A stretch of DNA of 64,000 nucleotides from Ctena decussata (taxonomy: Eukaryota > Mollusca > Bivalvia > Lucinida > Lucinidae). The stretch is taken from positions 31,800,503 to 31,864,502 of the forward strand of contig OZ022511.1 of the NCBI GenBank assembly GCA_963989385.1. Reading direction: 5' to 3'. Under the pieces are notes generated by a model. The model searched no databases and had not been told where the DNA came from. It saw only the letters and a list, made by a program, of their open reading frames with translations. How positions within the stretch are numbered: position 1 is the stretch's first letter; each line of letters begins with the position of its first letter. Positions 45,727 through 58,184 of the stretch are shown here, piece after piece. Position numbers and translations under genes: made by a program.

Positions 45727-46230
45727 TACCACAGGCTTTACCGGTACTTATAACTGAACTCAGTGATGACAAAATACCCAAAAGAATAAGCTGAACATTT
45801 GCAGACTATCTATGGCAACTGTTTGGGAAGGAACTATCATTTTCATTATAACCTCCTCTGAGAGTCTCAGTGGTAGTCAGCTTTTAAATGTGCTCCAACA
45901 GAAACAAGGAGAAAAACAGTCACAAAAGTTTAATCTCCCTTGTAATAATAGCCATTGTTGCGAACAGTAAGATTTTTGTTCCTACCAATCTGTCACAAAT
46001 GAGGCTGGTAGGACGAACTACTTCCACTATTTCCTTCTCATATCAGAAATCAAGAACCATATAGCATCTTACATGTAAGAGACTTGTAAAAGTACTTTCC
46101 CAATGTAAGATGTATTTTTTCAACATCAAGACATGACGATCTTATAATAAACACAACTTTGTCCTAACCGAACAGTTCAGGGAACATAGCAATCAAATTC
46201 CCGTCCTTCTGTCTCTGTCCGTATAATATC

Positions 46231-46468
46231 TGAGCCGCGACACGAGAAAACCAACAATGTGGTTGTGCGCCCAGGGTAGACTCAGATCAGACTGGGCATC
46301 CGCCCAGTTTACTCAGTCTCTTCTTTATGTACTCAAAGGGTAGCTTAGGGTCTAAGCTACCTCCATGCGGTCAGCGAAGGCTCAGATCAGACTGGGCGGA
46401 TGCCCAGGCTGATCTGAGTCTGCGCTGGGCGCACAACCACATTGTTGGTTTTGTCGTGTGGCGGCTCA
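46231..46468. mobile_element. Full GCCGCGACACG hairpin MITE
   Basis: TGAGCCGCGACACGAGA is mirrored by TTGTCGTGTGGCGGCTCA. The duplicate in A2 is 57948-58184. Confidence 0.88.
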
Positions 46469-46639
46469 TATAAGTATGTTCATTAACATTTTCTTGTCCA
46501 CTCTGTAACTTGAATACCCTTTGAACTATTTTCATTTTACACTTCACCAGTTATGCGTATATAGTCCATTTGCTCCAAAGTACACAGTTCTGCTGGAAGC
46601 TCAAGGAGACGGATCAGATCTTCACATTGATACATACTA

Positions 46640-46832
46640 CCCAGCAGGCACACTACGTTATAATGACGTCGCATTGACGTCGACGCAAACATTACATTTC
46701 ATCGACGTCATTCTGACGTCATGTGCCCGCTGGGAAATACTTTACTGCCCAGCAGGCACATGACGTCGATGCGGCATGGTGGCGTCGCATCGACCCCATT
46801 TTGACATCATTACGACGTCATGTGCCTTCTGG
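46640..46832. mobile_element. Pair of GACGTC-rich MITEs (B1)
   Basis: Two adjacent elements, each bounded by CCCAGCAGGCACA and the mirrored TGTGCCxxCTGGG, with chains of TGACGTC/GACGTCA inside. Confidence 0.75.
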
Positions 46833-48589
46833 ATGTCTTGCAATGCTGTTCAAACAATTTCCATCGTTTTAATTTACTCTCTCTATTGGGACACCTTTAA
46901 ATTACCAGATAATTTCTAAAATTTAAACAAATGCTAAGTAGCTGACAATTAGTCAAAAATACTGATAGGATATGACGAATTGCAAATCTTGATCTGATTC
47001 TAAAGTGATTTCTCAATACATCTATCCCAAAATTTAGGATCCCTGTTGTTATTTTTATTTATTTTTTGTTAATCTTGCAGCTCTTGGATTACATTGATAA
47101 TCAAGGGTCGGTTATATTTGCACGTGCATTTTATGCTCATCTCTTTAAACGTTATGAGCCTTGTCGGGGCAAAATATGTTTGACACTATACGCAATAAGT
47201 GGGTACCAAGATAAGACGATGCAACTGCTTTGTCTGTCAGAGTTAGTGCAGTTCACCGTTTGATTTCCAGAAGGCATACTTATTGCGCCTAACCTGTTCA
47301 GATTGTGCTAGTGCACAGACTAGTCTGGACACAGGTGTTTTGCATACACCACAAGGCTGACTTTATCACGACACGACTCAAATGGCCTGCGCCAGGAAAA
47401 AATGTGCTTCAGCCCATAATATTTGCAACGAAATATGTATGTATTCGCAACCAGGAGGTACCAAGATATGTCTACGCTCATGTGTAGTCTACCCTGCTCT
47501 GATTGCGCATGCGTCTAGTCAAGACAAGCGCGTTTTGCTTATGAAATAAGACTGGTTTTATCACGACACGAGGTATGCGCAAGGAAAAATGTATTTCACC
47601 CCATATTGGGAAAAGCGAATGCAGTCCCATTAGTGTCTTTTCTTTTCGCACTCTTTACGGCGCCACAGTATATGATGATCAAGATTGCTTATGCATGTTG
47701 TGAACGCATACATGTTACCACAGACTGGGCTGATTCTTCTCGTCTCATGTGGCAATTTTCCGAGGTCGAGGCTCTAGGGTTACATATTTGACAATCATAT
47801 AATCAAGGGTCGCTCTTATTTTCACGTGCATTTTATGCTCATCTCTTGTTTTGAATGTTATGAGCCCTGTCCGGGTAAAATATGTTTGACGCTATACGCA
47901 AACAGTGGGTACCAGGATAAGTCCATGCAGCTGCGTTGTCTGTCAGAGTTAGTGCAGTGCATCGTTTATGAGAGAGCCTGCACTGCTCAGACTAGTCAGA
48001 AAAAGTGTATTACGTACTGGAATTAGTAAGATGTTGCGTGTTTGACTTCCCATGTACTTACTGAGCAGAGTGTGCATATGCGCAGTTCGCAAATGCTCAT
48101 CTGAAGACTTTCTTCGCGTGGCGCAACACTAAATATTCCAGCCACATTCAATTATAACAGATTTATTCCTCATGCTCAGCTGACACACAACGCTGACACA
48201 ACGTCGTGTCATTAACGGTGGTTAAACGTCACTATGCCGTTGAATTAACGTTGATATTGACGGTTACTTTTTACTTTAGACAAAGCTGATCATATGAGGC
48301 GCGAATTAGTGACTCCGAAATAAAGAGGCTTACCGAAGATGTTTTGCAATAGTTTAATCGATGATCACAAAACATCGACTCACATTGAATCAACGTTGAT
48401 TCGATGATGATTCAACTTTTTTTGTCTGTTGGCATGATGAGACTGAAATGCAAACAGCGCAGATCCTGATACGACTGCTCTACTAGGCCTGCAATGTGTG
48501 TCCCAGTAGTAAGAACTGCAGGATAGGCTATTACTGATCGCAAACTCTCAAAAGTACACTATCTAAATGTTGAAAATCGGTACTTTGTT

Positions 48590-48709
48590 GTCTACGGCCA
48601 TAATACATTGAAAACATCGGTTCTCGTCCGATCACGGAAATTAAGCAACGTCGGGCCCGGTTAGTACTTGGATGGGTGACCGCATCGGAATACCGGGTGC
48701 TGCAGACTT
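48590..48709 (+). rRNA. 5S ribosomal RNA gene or recent pseudogene
   Basis: A 120-bp match to metazoan 5S rRNA: GTCTACGGCCAT at the start, TCTCGTCCGATCACGGAAAT, TAAGCAACGTCGGGCCCGGT, TAGTACTTGGATGGGTGACC and AATACCGGGTGCTGCAGAC at the end. TTTTGTCTGCTTTTTT directly follows, suitable as a Pol III terminator. Compared with the usual animal sequence it differs in CGGAAATTAAG and in CGCATCGGAATAC, the latter in the internal control region. The truncated copy at 51154 keeps the usual CGCCTGGGAATAC. A single copy within a repeat unit, not a standard tandem array, so it may be a pseudogene. Confidence 0.8.
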
Positions 48710-49526
48710 TTGTCTGCTTTTTTGTATTTTCTATTTTTATTTCTTTTTTCTTTGATAGTTTTCTTCCCCCAATTTCCCGATCACTGTATATGTATCTCAA
48801 AGCTGTGCGAAGGAAAATACTTTTCCCTCAACGTTAAAGACCGTTTACTGTCTGCTGTGCACTTTCCACTCGCCCTTCGCTTTGGAGCACGCTGAAAAGT
48901 AGTCCATGTTGTTCGCGTTTTTCTGTATAATATTTACTGTCCAGTGAAGTGTCTACTGTCTGTCTACTGCGTCCTGGATACTGTTTACTGCGGCCTGTCT
49001 GCTACAACATGCATATGGATGAGGTGCAAGCACAATCGCAGCATGTGCGCCTGTTTCAGCGCATCTGGACTCTACAATGATGTACCTTCAACCAAAGTGG
49101 AGTCGCACAAACAGATGGAATCAACATAAGCATCATAGTAACCTGCACTTTATGGGAGATGAACCCTGGTAGCCCTTAAGAATAATAAAGGATTGCAAAA
49201 ATTCCTATGTAGCACATACCTATATTTGGGCAGTAAAACCCACACGCAGGCACGTCTAATTTTCTGTACATTTAAGTTCTGCAATAGTTAAAACAAATAA
49301 AAAAAATAACAAGTAAATTAAAAAGTCAGTTCTGACATTTTTCTTGTCAATTTTAGTTTTGTATGATAGAAATGCAGAAGTTATCACTTTTGGCAATATG
49401 CACAAATTCTGGCATTATTTCTTTTCCCTATAGAATTGCTTCTATCGACTGAAGATCGATGTTAATGAAACGTGGACCTAGAATAAATTAGTTATGACTG
49501 TGGGCAGACTTCAAATATCATTATTT

Positions 49527-49763
49527 TGAACCACGACGCGAGAAAACCAACAAAGTGGTTGTGCGCACAGCGCAGCCTCAGATAAGCCCCGACATCCACC
49601 CAGTCTGATCAGAGTCTTTGCTGTCCACATGAAGGTAGCTTAGACATTTAGCTACCGTTAAAGCGCTTAGGAAAGACTGTGATCATACTAGGCGGATGCC
49701 CAGGCTGATCTGAGTCTGCGATGGGCGCACTACCACTTTGTTGCTTTCTCGTGTCGCGGCTCA
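49527..49763. mobile_element. Full GCCGCGACACG hairpin MITE between B1 and B2
   Basis: TGAACCACGACGCGAGA at the left is mirrored by TCTCGTGTCGCGGCTCA at the right. Confidence 0.85.
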
Positions 49764-49842
49764 TTTTTTTCTGATTCAGATAATCAGATACCTAATTGGA
49801 AGCTCAAGGAGACGGATCAGATCTTCACACTGATACATACTA

Positions 49843-50063
49843 CCCAGCAGGTACACAACGTTATAATGACGTCGCATTGACGTCGACGCGAACATTAAAT
49901 TTCATCGACGTCATTCTGACGTCATGTGCCCGCTGGGAAATACTTTACTGCCCAGCAGGCACATGACGTCAAAATGACGTCGTATTGACGTGACGTCGAT
50001 GCAGCATGGTGGCGTCGCATCGACGCAATTTTGACATCATTACGACGTCATGTGCCTGCTGGG
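49843..50063. mobile_element. Pair of GACGTC-rich MITEs (B2)
   Basis: Same architecture as 46640-46832. The second member retains both CCCAGCAGGCACATGACGTC and its inverted end. Confidence 0.75.
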
Positions 50064-51153
50064 TGTCTTGCAATTCTGTACAAACAATTTCCATCGTTTT
50101 AATTTACTCTCTCTATTGGGACACCTTTAAATTACCAGATACTGGTAGTAATTTCTAAAAATTTAAACAAATGCTAAGTAGCTGACAGTTAGTCAAAAAT
50201 ACTGATAGGATATGACACATTGCACATCTTGATCTGATCTCAGATACATCTATCCAAAAATTTAGGATCCCTGCGGTTATTTTTATTTATTTTTTGTTAA
50301 TCTTGCAGCTCTTGGATTACATCATTGATAATCAAGGATCGGTTATATTTGCCCGTGCATTTTATGCTCATCTCTTTAAACGTTATGAGCCTTGTCCGGG
50401 CAAAATATGTTTGACACTATACGCAAACAGTGGGTACCAAGATAAGTCTATGCAACTGCGTAGTCTGTCAGAGTTAGTGCAGTTCACCGTTTGATTTCCA
50501 CAAGGCATACTTATTGCGCCTAACCTGTTCTGTTTGTGCTAGTGCACAGACTAGTCTGGACATAGGTGTTTTGCATACACCACAAGGCTGACTTTATCAC
50601 GACACGACTCAAATGGCCTGAGCAAGGAAAAAATGTGCTTCAGCCCATAATATTTGCAACGAAATATGTATGTATACGCAACCAGGAGGTACCAAGATAT
50701 GTCTATGCTCATGTGTAGTCTACCCTGCTCTGATTGCGCATGCGTCTAGTCAAGACAAGCGCGTTTTGCTTATGAAATAAGACTGGTTTTATCACGACAC
50801 GAGGTATGCGCAAGGAAAAATGTATTTCACCCCATATTGGGAAAAGCGAATGCAGTCCCATTAGTGTCTTTTCTTTTCGCACTCTTTACGGCGCCACAGT
50901 ATATGATGCTCAAGATTGCTTATACATGTTGTGAACGCATACATGTTACCACAGACTGGCCTGATTCTTCTCGTCGCATGTGGCAATTTTCCGAGGGTGC
51001 GGCTCTTGGGTTACATCATTGACAATCAAGTAATCACGGGTCGATCTTATTTTCACGTGCATTTTATGCTCATCTCTTGTTTTGAATGTTAAATATTCCA
51101 GCCACATTAAATGATAACAGATTTATTCCTCATGCTCAGCTGACACACAACGC

Positions 51154-51188
51154 TGACCGCCTGGGAATACCGGGTGCTGCAGACTTTT
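51154..51188 (+). pseudogene. 5S rRNA 3' remnant
   Basis: TGACCGCCTGGGAATACC followed by GGGTGCTGCAGACTTTT is the 3' quarter of 5S rRNA. The upstream three quarters are deleted between two TGAC tetramers that correspond to 48194 and 48677 in B1. Confidence 0.82.
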
Positions 51189-52017
51189 GTCTGCTTTTTT
51201 TATTATTTTCTATTTTTATTTTTTTTTCTTTGATAGTTTTCTTCCCCAAATTTCACGATCACTGTATGTGTATCTCAAAGCTGTGCGAAGGAAAGTACTT
51301 TTCCCTCAACGTTAAAGACCGTTTACCGTCTGCTGCACTGTCCACTCGCCCTTCGCTTTTGAGCATGCTGAAAAGTAGTGCCTGTTGTTCGGGGTTTTCT
51401 GTATACTATCTACTGTCCAGTGAAGTGTCTACTGTCTGTCTACTGCGTCCTGGATACTGTTTACTGCGGCCTGTCTGCTACAACATGCATATGGATGAGG
51501 TGCAAGCACAGGGACATGGGTACAAGGTCGCAGCATGTGCACCTGTTTCAGCGCATCTGGACTCTAAGATGATGTACCTTCAACCAAAGTGAGTCGCACA
51601 AACAGATGGAACCAACATAAGCATCATAGTAACCTGCACTTTATAGGAGATGAACCCTGGTGGCCCGTAAGAATAATAAAGGATTGCAAAAATTCCTATG
51701 TAGCACATACCTATATTTGGGCAGTAAACCCCACACGCAGGCACATCTAATTTTCTAGACATTTAAGTTCTGCAATAGTTAAAACAAATAAAAAAAATAA
51801 CAAGTAAATTAAAAAGGCAGTTCTGACATTTTTCTTGTCAGTTTTAGTTTTGTATGATAGAAATGCAGAATTTATCAATTTTGGTAATATGCACAAATTC
51901 TGGCATTGTTTCTTTTCCCTATAGAATTGCTTCTTTCGTCTGAAGATCGATGTTAATGAAACGTGGACCTAGAATAAATTAGTTATGACTGTGGGCAGAC
52001 TTCCAATATCATTATTT

Positions 52018-52254
52018 TGAACCACGACGCGAGAAAACCAACAAAGTGGTCGTGCGCCCAGCGCAGACTCAGATAAGCCCGGGCATCCACCCAGTCTGAT
52101 CAGAGTCTTTGCTGTCCACATGAAGGTAGCCTAGACCCTTAGCTACCGTTAAAGCGCTTAGAAAAGTCTGTGATCATACTAGGCGGATGCCCAGGCTGAT
52201 CTGAGTCTGCGATGGGCGCACTACCACTTTGTTGCTTTCTCGTGTCGCGGCTCA
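52018..52254. mobile_element. Full GCCGCGACACG hairpin MITE between B2 and B3
   Basis: Nearly identical to 49527-49763, so it was duplicated together with the unit. Confidence 0.85.
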
Positions 52255-52286
52255 TTTTTTTCTGATTCAGATAAACGGATACCTAA

Positions 52287-53000
52287 TTGGAAGCTCAAGG
52301 AGACGGATCAGATCTTCACATTGATACATACTACCCAGCAGGCACACAACGTTATAATGACGTCGCATTGACGTCGACGCAAACATTACATTTCATCGAC
52401 GTCATTCTGACGTCATGTGCCCGCTGGGAAATACTTTACCGCCAATCAGGCACATGACGTCGAAATGACGTCGTATTCACGTCGATGCGGCATGGTGGCG
52501 TCGCATCGACGCCATTTTGACATCTTTACGACGTCATGTGCCTTCCCGGTGTCTTGCAATGCTGTTCAAACAATTTCCATCGTTTTAATTTACTCTCTCT
52601 ATTGGAACACCTTTAAATTACCAGATAATTTCTAAAATTTAAACAAATGCTAAGTAGCTGACAATTAGTCAAAAATACTGATAGGATATGACGCATTGCA
52701 AATCTTGATCTGATTCTAAATTGAATTCTCTGATACATCTATCCCAAAATTTAGGATCCCTGTTGTTATTTTTATTTATTGTTTTGTTAATCTTGCAGCT
52801 CTTGAATGACATTGATAATCAAGGGTCGGTTATATTTGCACGTGCATTTTATGCTAATCTCTTTAAACGTTATGAGCCTTGTCGGGGCAAAATATGTTCG
52901 ACACTATACGCAAAAAGTGGGTACCAAGGTAAGACGATGCAACTGCGTGCGGAGTCTGTCAGAGTTAGTGCAGTTCACCGTTTGATTTCCAGAAGGCATA
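52287..53000. repeat. Truncated segmental duplication unit B3
   Basis: Begins GGAAGCTCAAGGAGACGGAT, carries the GACGTC MITE pair (about 52334-52552) and the start of the core, then breaks at GATTTCCAGAAGGCATA and joins directly to the second half of a hairpin MITE. Confidence 0.82.
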
Positions 53001-53106
53001 GAAAAGCGCTTAGAAAAGACTGTGATCTTACTAGGCGGATGCCCAGGCTGATCTGAGTCTGCGATGGGCGCACTACCACTTTGTTGCTTTCTCGTGTCGC
53101 GGCTCA
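53001..53106. mobile_element. 3' half of GCCGCGACACG hairpin MITE
   Basis: GCGCTTAGAAAAGACTGTGA to TCTCGTGTCGCGGCTCA; the 5' half is absent at the B3 deletion junction. Confidence 0.82.
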
Positions 53107-53138
53107 TTATTTTCTGATTCAGATAAACGGATACCTAA

Positions 53139-54567
53139 TTGGAAGCTCAAGGAAACGGATCAGATCTTCACATTGATACATACTACCCAGCAGGCACACA
53201 ACGTTATAATGACGTCGCATTGACGTCGACGCAAATATTACATTTCATCGACGTCATTCTGACGTCATGTGCCCGCTGGGAAATACTTTACTGCACAGCA
53301 GGCACATGACGTCGAAATGACGTCGTATTGAGGTCGATGCGGCATGGTGGCGTCGCATCGACCCAATTTTGACATCATTACGACGTCATGTGCCTGCTGG
53401 GTGTCTTGCAATGCTGTTCAACAATTTCCATCGTTTTAATTTACTCTCTCTATTGGAACACCTTTAAATTACCAGATAATTTCTAAAATTTAAACACATG
53501 CTAAGTAGCTGACAGTTAGTCAATAATACTGATAGGATATGACGCATTGCACATCTTGATCTGATTCTAAAGTGATTTCTCAGATACATCTATCCCAAAA
53601 TTTAGGATCCCTGTTGTTATTTTTATTTATTTTTTTGTTAATCTTGCAGCTCTTGAACGACATTGATAATCAAGGGTCGGTTATATTTGCACGTGCATTT
53701 TATGCTCATCTCTTTAAACGTTATGAGCTTTGTCGGGGCAAAATATGTTTGACACTACATGTATACGCAAAAAGTGGGTACCAAGATAAGACGATGCAAC
53801 TGCGTAGTCTGTCAGAGTTAGTGCAGTTCACCGTTTGATTTCCAGAAGGCATACTTATTGCGCCTAACCTGTTCTGATTGTACTAGTGCACAGACTAGTC
53901 TGGACACAGGTGTTTTGCATACACCACAAGGCTGACTTTATCACGACACGACTCAAATGGCCTGCGCAAGGAAAATATGTGCTTCAGCCCATAATATTTG
54001 CAACGAAATATGTATGTATTCGCAACCAGGAGGTACCAAGATATGTCTACGCTCATGTGTAGTCTATCCTGCTCTGATTGCGCATGCGTCAAGTCAAGAC
54101 ACCCGCGTTTTGCTTATGAAATAAGACTGGTTTTATCACGACACGAGGTATGCGCAAGGAAAAAGTATTTCACCCCATATTGGGAAAAGCGAATGCAGTC
54201 CCATTAGTGCCTTTTCTTTTCGCGCTCTTTACGGCGCCACAGTATATGATGCTCAAGATTGCTTATACATGTTGTGAACGCATACATGTTACCACAGACT
54301 GGGCTGATTCTTCTCGTCTCATGTGGCAATTTTCCGAGGGTGAGGCTCTTGGGTTACATCATTGACAATCATATAATCAAGGGTCGATCTTATTTTCACG
54401 TGCATTTTATGCTCATCTCTTGTTTTGAATGTTATGAGCCCTGTCCGGGTAAAATATGTTTGACGCTATACCCAAACAGTGGGCACTAGGATAAGTCCAT
54501 GCAGCTGCGTTGTCTGTCAGAGTTAGTGCAGTGCATCGTTTACGAGAGAGCCTGCACTGCTCTGACT
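53139..54567. repeat. Segmental duplication unit B4
   Basis: Complete head and core, including the GACGTC MITE pair (about 53186-53403) and all three sub-units. It lacks the 5S-containing tail and joins block A2 at TGACTAGTATTTGAATGTG. Confidence 0.83.
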
Positions 54568-55180
54568 AGTATTTGAATGTGTCTTCGTTGTCCACTGTGA
54601 AATAAGGTCAAATAACGATATGCGCAATTCGCAGGCATTATGTAAAATATGGACTGGACTTGGACTCTCGACTTTGGACTCTGGATGGACTGAACAGAAC
54701 AGAACTTTATTATCACTTCGGACTGTGTTAAACCTGGACTTCAGACGTTGTAAAACCTAACACCGTAAAACACCGTAAAAGTTGCTATGCCTGTACAAAC
54801 AGTGTAGAGTGTAGGTCCAAGCTAGACTACTGATTGGAACAGTCTAATCAGGGTCTGTTCCAACAGTCTTATTTTATTTTAAGTTATTTAAAAGCATTTA
54901 CTGGTTTTACAGACAAGGTGTTTGATCGTATTTACTAGATACTATTTCTTATTTTTTCATAAACGTACATTGAAAATCAATTTCTTATTTTTTCATAAAC
55001 GTACAATGTAATTCAGTTTCATGAAAGTGACTTATTGAAAAAAAATAGTTCAGGAAACACAACATGTGTGGGAAAATATCAGTATCTCACAATTGCCATC
55101 AAATCGTCCTTTTCTAGGCCTATGCAGTTTTAATAGTTACCTTCCTTTCTGAATAAAACATACTAAAATTTAAAGGAACC

Positions 55181-55462
55181 GGGCCGCGTAGCGCAGTTGG
55201 TAGTGCGTTTTGACTCAAGAGCCAGAAGTCCCGGGTTCGTTACTCTGTCCGGCCACACTCTTTCGTTTCTCCTTCCCCTGTATCAAGAAGGGCAGTTGTC
55301 AGTTACTGGTGAAAGTATGACAATGTGCAAATAGTACCGGTTATCGCTTAGAAGGTCTAAGCCAGCCCAGGAATAGTGTGGTTAGGGTAATAGACCGTCC
55401 CGACATTACCATAGCTTTTTATCGTGGATGTAAAACAATAAAATAACAACAAAACAACAACT
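55181..55462 (+). mobile_element. tRNA-derived SINE, duplicate of 44997
   Basis: Same head, body and tail, with a few substitutions (for example AGAGCCAGAAGTCCCGGG). Confidence 0.82.
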
Positions 55463-55646
55463 ACTAACATATAGAAGACTTCTTTTTTCTTTGGCATTAA
55501 ATCCCTAATGACAAAATTTGTGATGACCAAGGACAGCACGCAAGATTCTGAAAATAAACATCCTTTGGAAGCAACAAAAATACAATAATTCCTTCATTGA
55601 CTTGTAATCATTACCAATTACCAGTTATACTCTATACCACAGGCTT

Positions 55647-55929
55647 GCTGGGTCGCATAGTGCAGTCGGTGGCGCGTCAGAGTAAAAAAAGAGAGGTCCC
55701 GGGTTCGATATACGGTCCAGCCACTTACTGTCGTTTCCGCTTCCACTGAGTCGAGAAGGGCAGTTGTCAGTTACTGGCGAAAGTAAGTGCACTTAGTACT
55801 ACTTGACCGCTTAGGATGGCTAAGCCTGCCCAGGAATATTGTAGTTGAATTAACCGACCGTCCTGACATGACCATACATGCAGCTGTTTACCATGGATGT
55901 AAAACAATGACACAACAACAACAACAACA
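55647..55929 (+). mobile_element. tRNA-derived SINE, duplicate of 45444
   Basis: Flanked by TACCACAGGCTT and the mutated TATCACAGGCTT. It shares the insertion site with the A1 copy. Confidence 0.85.
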
Positions 55930-56254
55930 TATCACAGGCTTTACCAGTACTTATAGCTGAACTCAGTGATGACAAAATACCCAAAAGAATAAGCTGAATA
56001 TTTGCAGACTATCTATGGCAACTGTTTGGGAAGGAACTATCATTTTCATTATAACCTCCTCTGAGAGTCTCAGTGGTAGTCAGCTTTTAAATGTGCTCCA
56101 ACAGAAACAAGGAGGAAAACAGTCACAAAAGTTTAATCTCCCTTGTAATAATAGCCATTGTTGCGAACAGTAACAGTTTTGTTCCTACCAATCTGTCACA
56201 AATGAGGCTGGTAGGACGAACTACTTCCACTATTTCCTTCTCATATCAGAAATC

Positions 56255-57786
56255 AAGAACCATATAGAGTCCGTAAGTGCCATCTATCACATTCTGTCAA
56301 TATTAGTGTTATATTTACGAAATTGCCAAGCTTATTTAGACACTGTAATAATTTATTATTCCTTGTTCGGACTGCTACGGCGAAGCAGTCTGGTCAAGGT
56401 ATGTAGTGCTTCCAAGATGTCGTACATTGTTTATAGTTGTCTTGAAGATTTGGGCGCTGATGCCTGAGCATATACTGCAGATCCTGTCAAGGCTGCTCTG
56501 ATGGAGCAGTCTGCTCAGAGACTGCGGTGTCTGCCGGTTGACTCCGCAACGCTATGATATATTCAAATCTATCATTGCATTGCGTGAGAATGGAATGCTG
56601 AAACCTAAGTTCACCTTGGAGCATTCTGATCAGACCTTACAGTGCTTATTATTGTACTCTTCAACTGCACTCAAGTTCCTTATACCGCAATCGCCCTGAA
56701 CACTTGACACTTATAACTAGGCAAATACTGCAGGCCCTGATCAGATGGTCTACGCAGACCGGCCGGGTCGGAGCCTGCAGTGGGTGCCGCTTATTTTAGT
56801 TCACACAGAATGACTGCGTTGCCCGAGTGCTTTGGACAATTGCGGTATAGAGTAAGATAATCGTCTGTTCGCTTAAACTTACTTCTTAGCCTGAATATTC
56901 CAGTAGTTTTTTAATCCAAGTGATATATTTCCTGTTTCTATATGTGTCACTACGATTTTTTTTTCTATTTCACTGTTACGAGGCTTCATTCACTTGTTCG
57001 TCTCAATGAAAATGCCACGTGTCAAGACTCGACTTGCACGGACTAGACATCGTCTAACCCTTTGACTCATTTCAATGGAATGTCGAATGGCGTCTCGTGC
57101 ATGTGAAAGTAAAGTATAGGTAGCCGTTACAGTACTAAGTAGATTTATAAGTGCTGGTGTACTGACTTTCTCTTCTTTTCCATTGCGTATGTGTAGACAT
57201 TATCACTACTATTATTATTACCTTTAATATATGAATTGTCAGGGTATTATGTTTGGCTATTTCAGTCTGGTGTCTCGATTTTGCTCTACACCCTGACAGC
57301 TTAGTTTAAGGAAATCTCCCCTTGAACCGCACAATAGCTAATGACCACATTGGACATTTCGCGGTCTCCAATTTCATTAGACACCTAATGCCAAATTAAA
57401 GACGTTATTTCTTACTTAGAGTGACATGTTTCTTCATGTTTACTGACTCCTCCTTTCCCCGTGGAGGCTAGTTTATGAATAATTTATCTCCATAGATAAG
57501 TTATTCTTTCTTTATCTTAGTATAGTTTATACTACCTCTTTTCTTGTTACTTTCTTTTCTAATTTTTACTGTTTTACATGATTTGTCTGCTAGCGTATAC
57601 TTTGTCTAAACATACTGTATGTCATAGGTTTACGCACGAACTAATTTCTAGGGATACAGATATATAAAAGTCGACAGACTTCCTTCTGAATCCCTTTGTA
57701 TAAACGTGTGTTCTGTTGACCATTGTCTGTACATAAGTGTATGATGTTTATACAAATAAATAAAGTTTAAACTAAGAACCATATAG
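56255..57786 (+). mobile_element. 1,506-bp insertion with 13-bp target duplication
   Basis: The insert 56268-57773 is bounded by AAGAACCATATAG on both sides (56255-56267 and 57774-57786). Block A1 (46050-46066) shows the empty site. The 3' end reads ACAAATAAATAAAGTTTAAA then CT, with AATAAA signals, but has no poly-A tail. No frame above about 70 codons. A 13-bp duplication suggests LINE-machinery retrotransposition of a non-coding transcript or a LINE fragment. I do not recognise the sequence. Confidence 0.82.
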
Positions 57787-57947
57787 CATCTTACATGTAA
57801 GAGACTTGTAAAAGTACTTTCCCAATGTAAGATGTATTTTTTCAACAACAAGACATGACGATCTTATAATAAACATAACTTTGTCCTAACCGAACAGTTC
57901 AGGGAACATAGCAATCAAATTCCCGTCCTTCTGTTTCTGTCCGTATA

Positions 57948-58184
57948 TGAGCCGCGACACGAGAAAATCAACAATGTGGTTGTGTGCCCAAGGTAGACTC
58001 AGATCAGACTGGGCATCCGCCCAGTTTACTCAGTCTCTTTTTTATGTGCTCAAAGTGTAGCTTAGGCCTAAGCTACCTCCATGCGGTCAGCGAAGGCTCT
58101 GATCAGACTGGGCGCATGCCCAGGCTGATCTGAGTCTGCGCTGGGCGCATAACCACATTGTTGGTTTTGTCGTGTCGCGGCTCA
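57948..58184. mobile_element. Full GCCGCGACACG hairpin MITE (A2)
   Basis: TGAGCCGCGACACGAGA to TTGTCGTGTCGCGGCTCA, the duplicate of 46231-46468. Confidence 0.88.

Larger units (their letters stand above)
44400..46590. repeat. Segmental duplication block A1
   Basis: Starts TTTGAATGTTTCTTCGTTG and ends near TTTGCTCCAAAGTACA. It is repeated as A2 at 54568-56267 plus 57774-58300 with high identity, including both SINEs and the hairpin MITE. At 46050-46066 it holds the uninterrupted AAGAACCATATAGCATC that is split in A2. Confidence 0.88.
46593..49526. repeat. Segmental duplication unit B1
   Basis: Starts GGAAGCTCAAGGAGACGGAT. In order it has two GACGTC-rich MITEs, an AT-rich stretch, then a core with three diverged sub-units of about 200 bp (GGGCAAAATATGTTTGACAC, AAAAATGTGCTTCAGCCC, AAAAATGTATTTCACCCC). 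The 5S sequence follows, and a tail ends before the hairpin MITE. The 65-codon frame at 47066 recurs in B2-B4 with frame-breaking differences in length, so I do not call it a gene. Confidence 0.85.
49798..52017. repeat. Segmental duplication unit B2
   Basis: Same order as B1 but shorter. The interval between CGCTGAC (51151-51157) and the 3' quarter of the 5S sequence is missing. Sequence after the 5S remnant matches B1 closely. Confidence 0.85.

Noticed and set aside
47066..53838. Repeated 65-111-codon frame (MLILQLLDY, FARAFYAHLFKRYE)
   Set aside because: It recurs in B1-B4 only because the DNA is duplicated. Lengths differ, stops vary, and no domain or start context supports translation, although a CTTGCAG acceptor-like site precedes it.
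44997..55929. Functional tRNA genes
   Set aside because: The tRNA-like heads lack a closed acceptor stem, are followed by a constant SINE body and tail, and one pair has target duplications.
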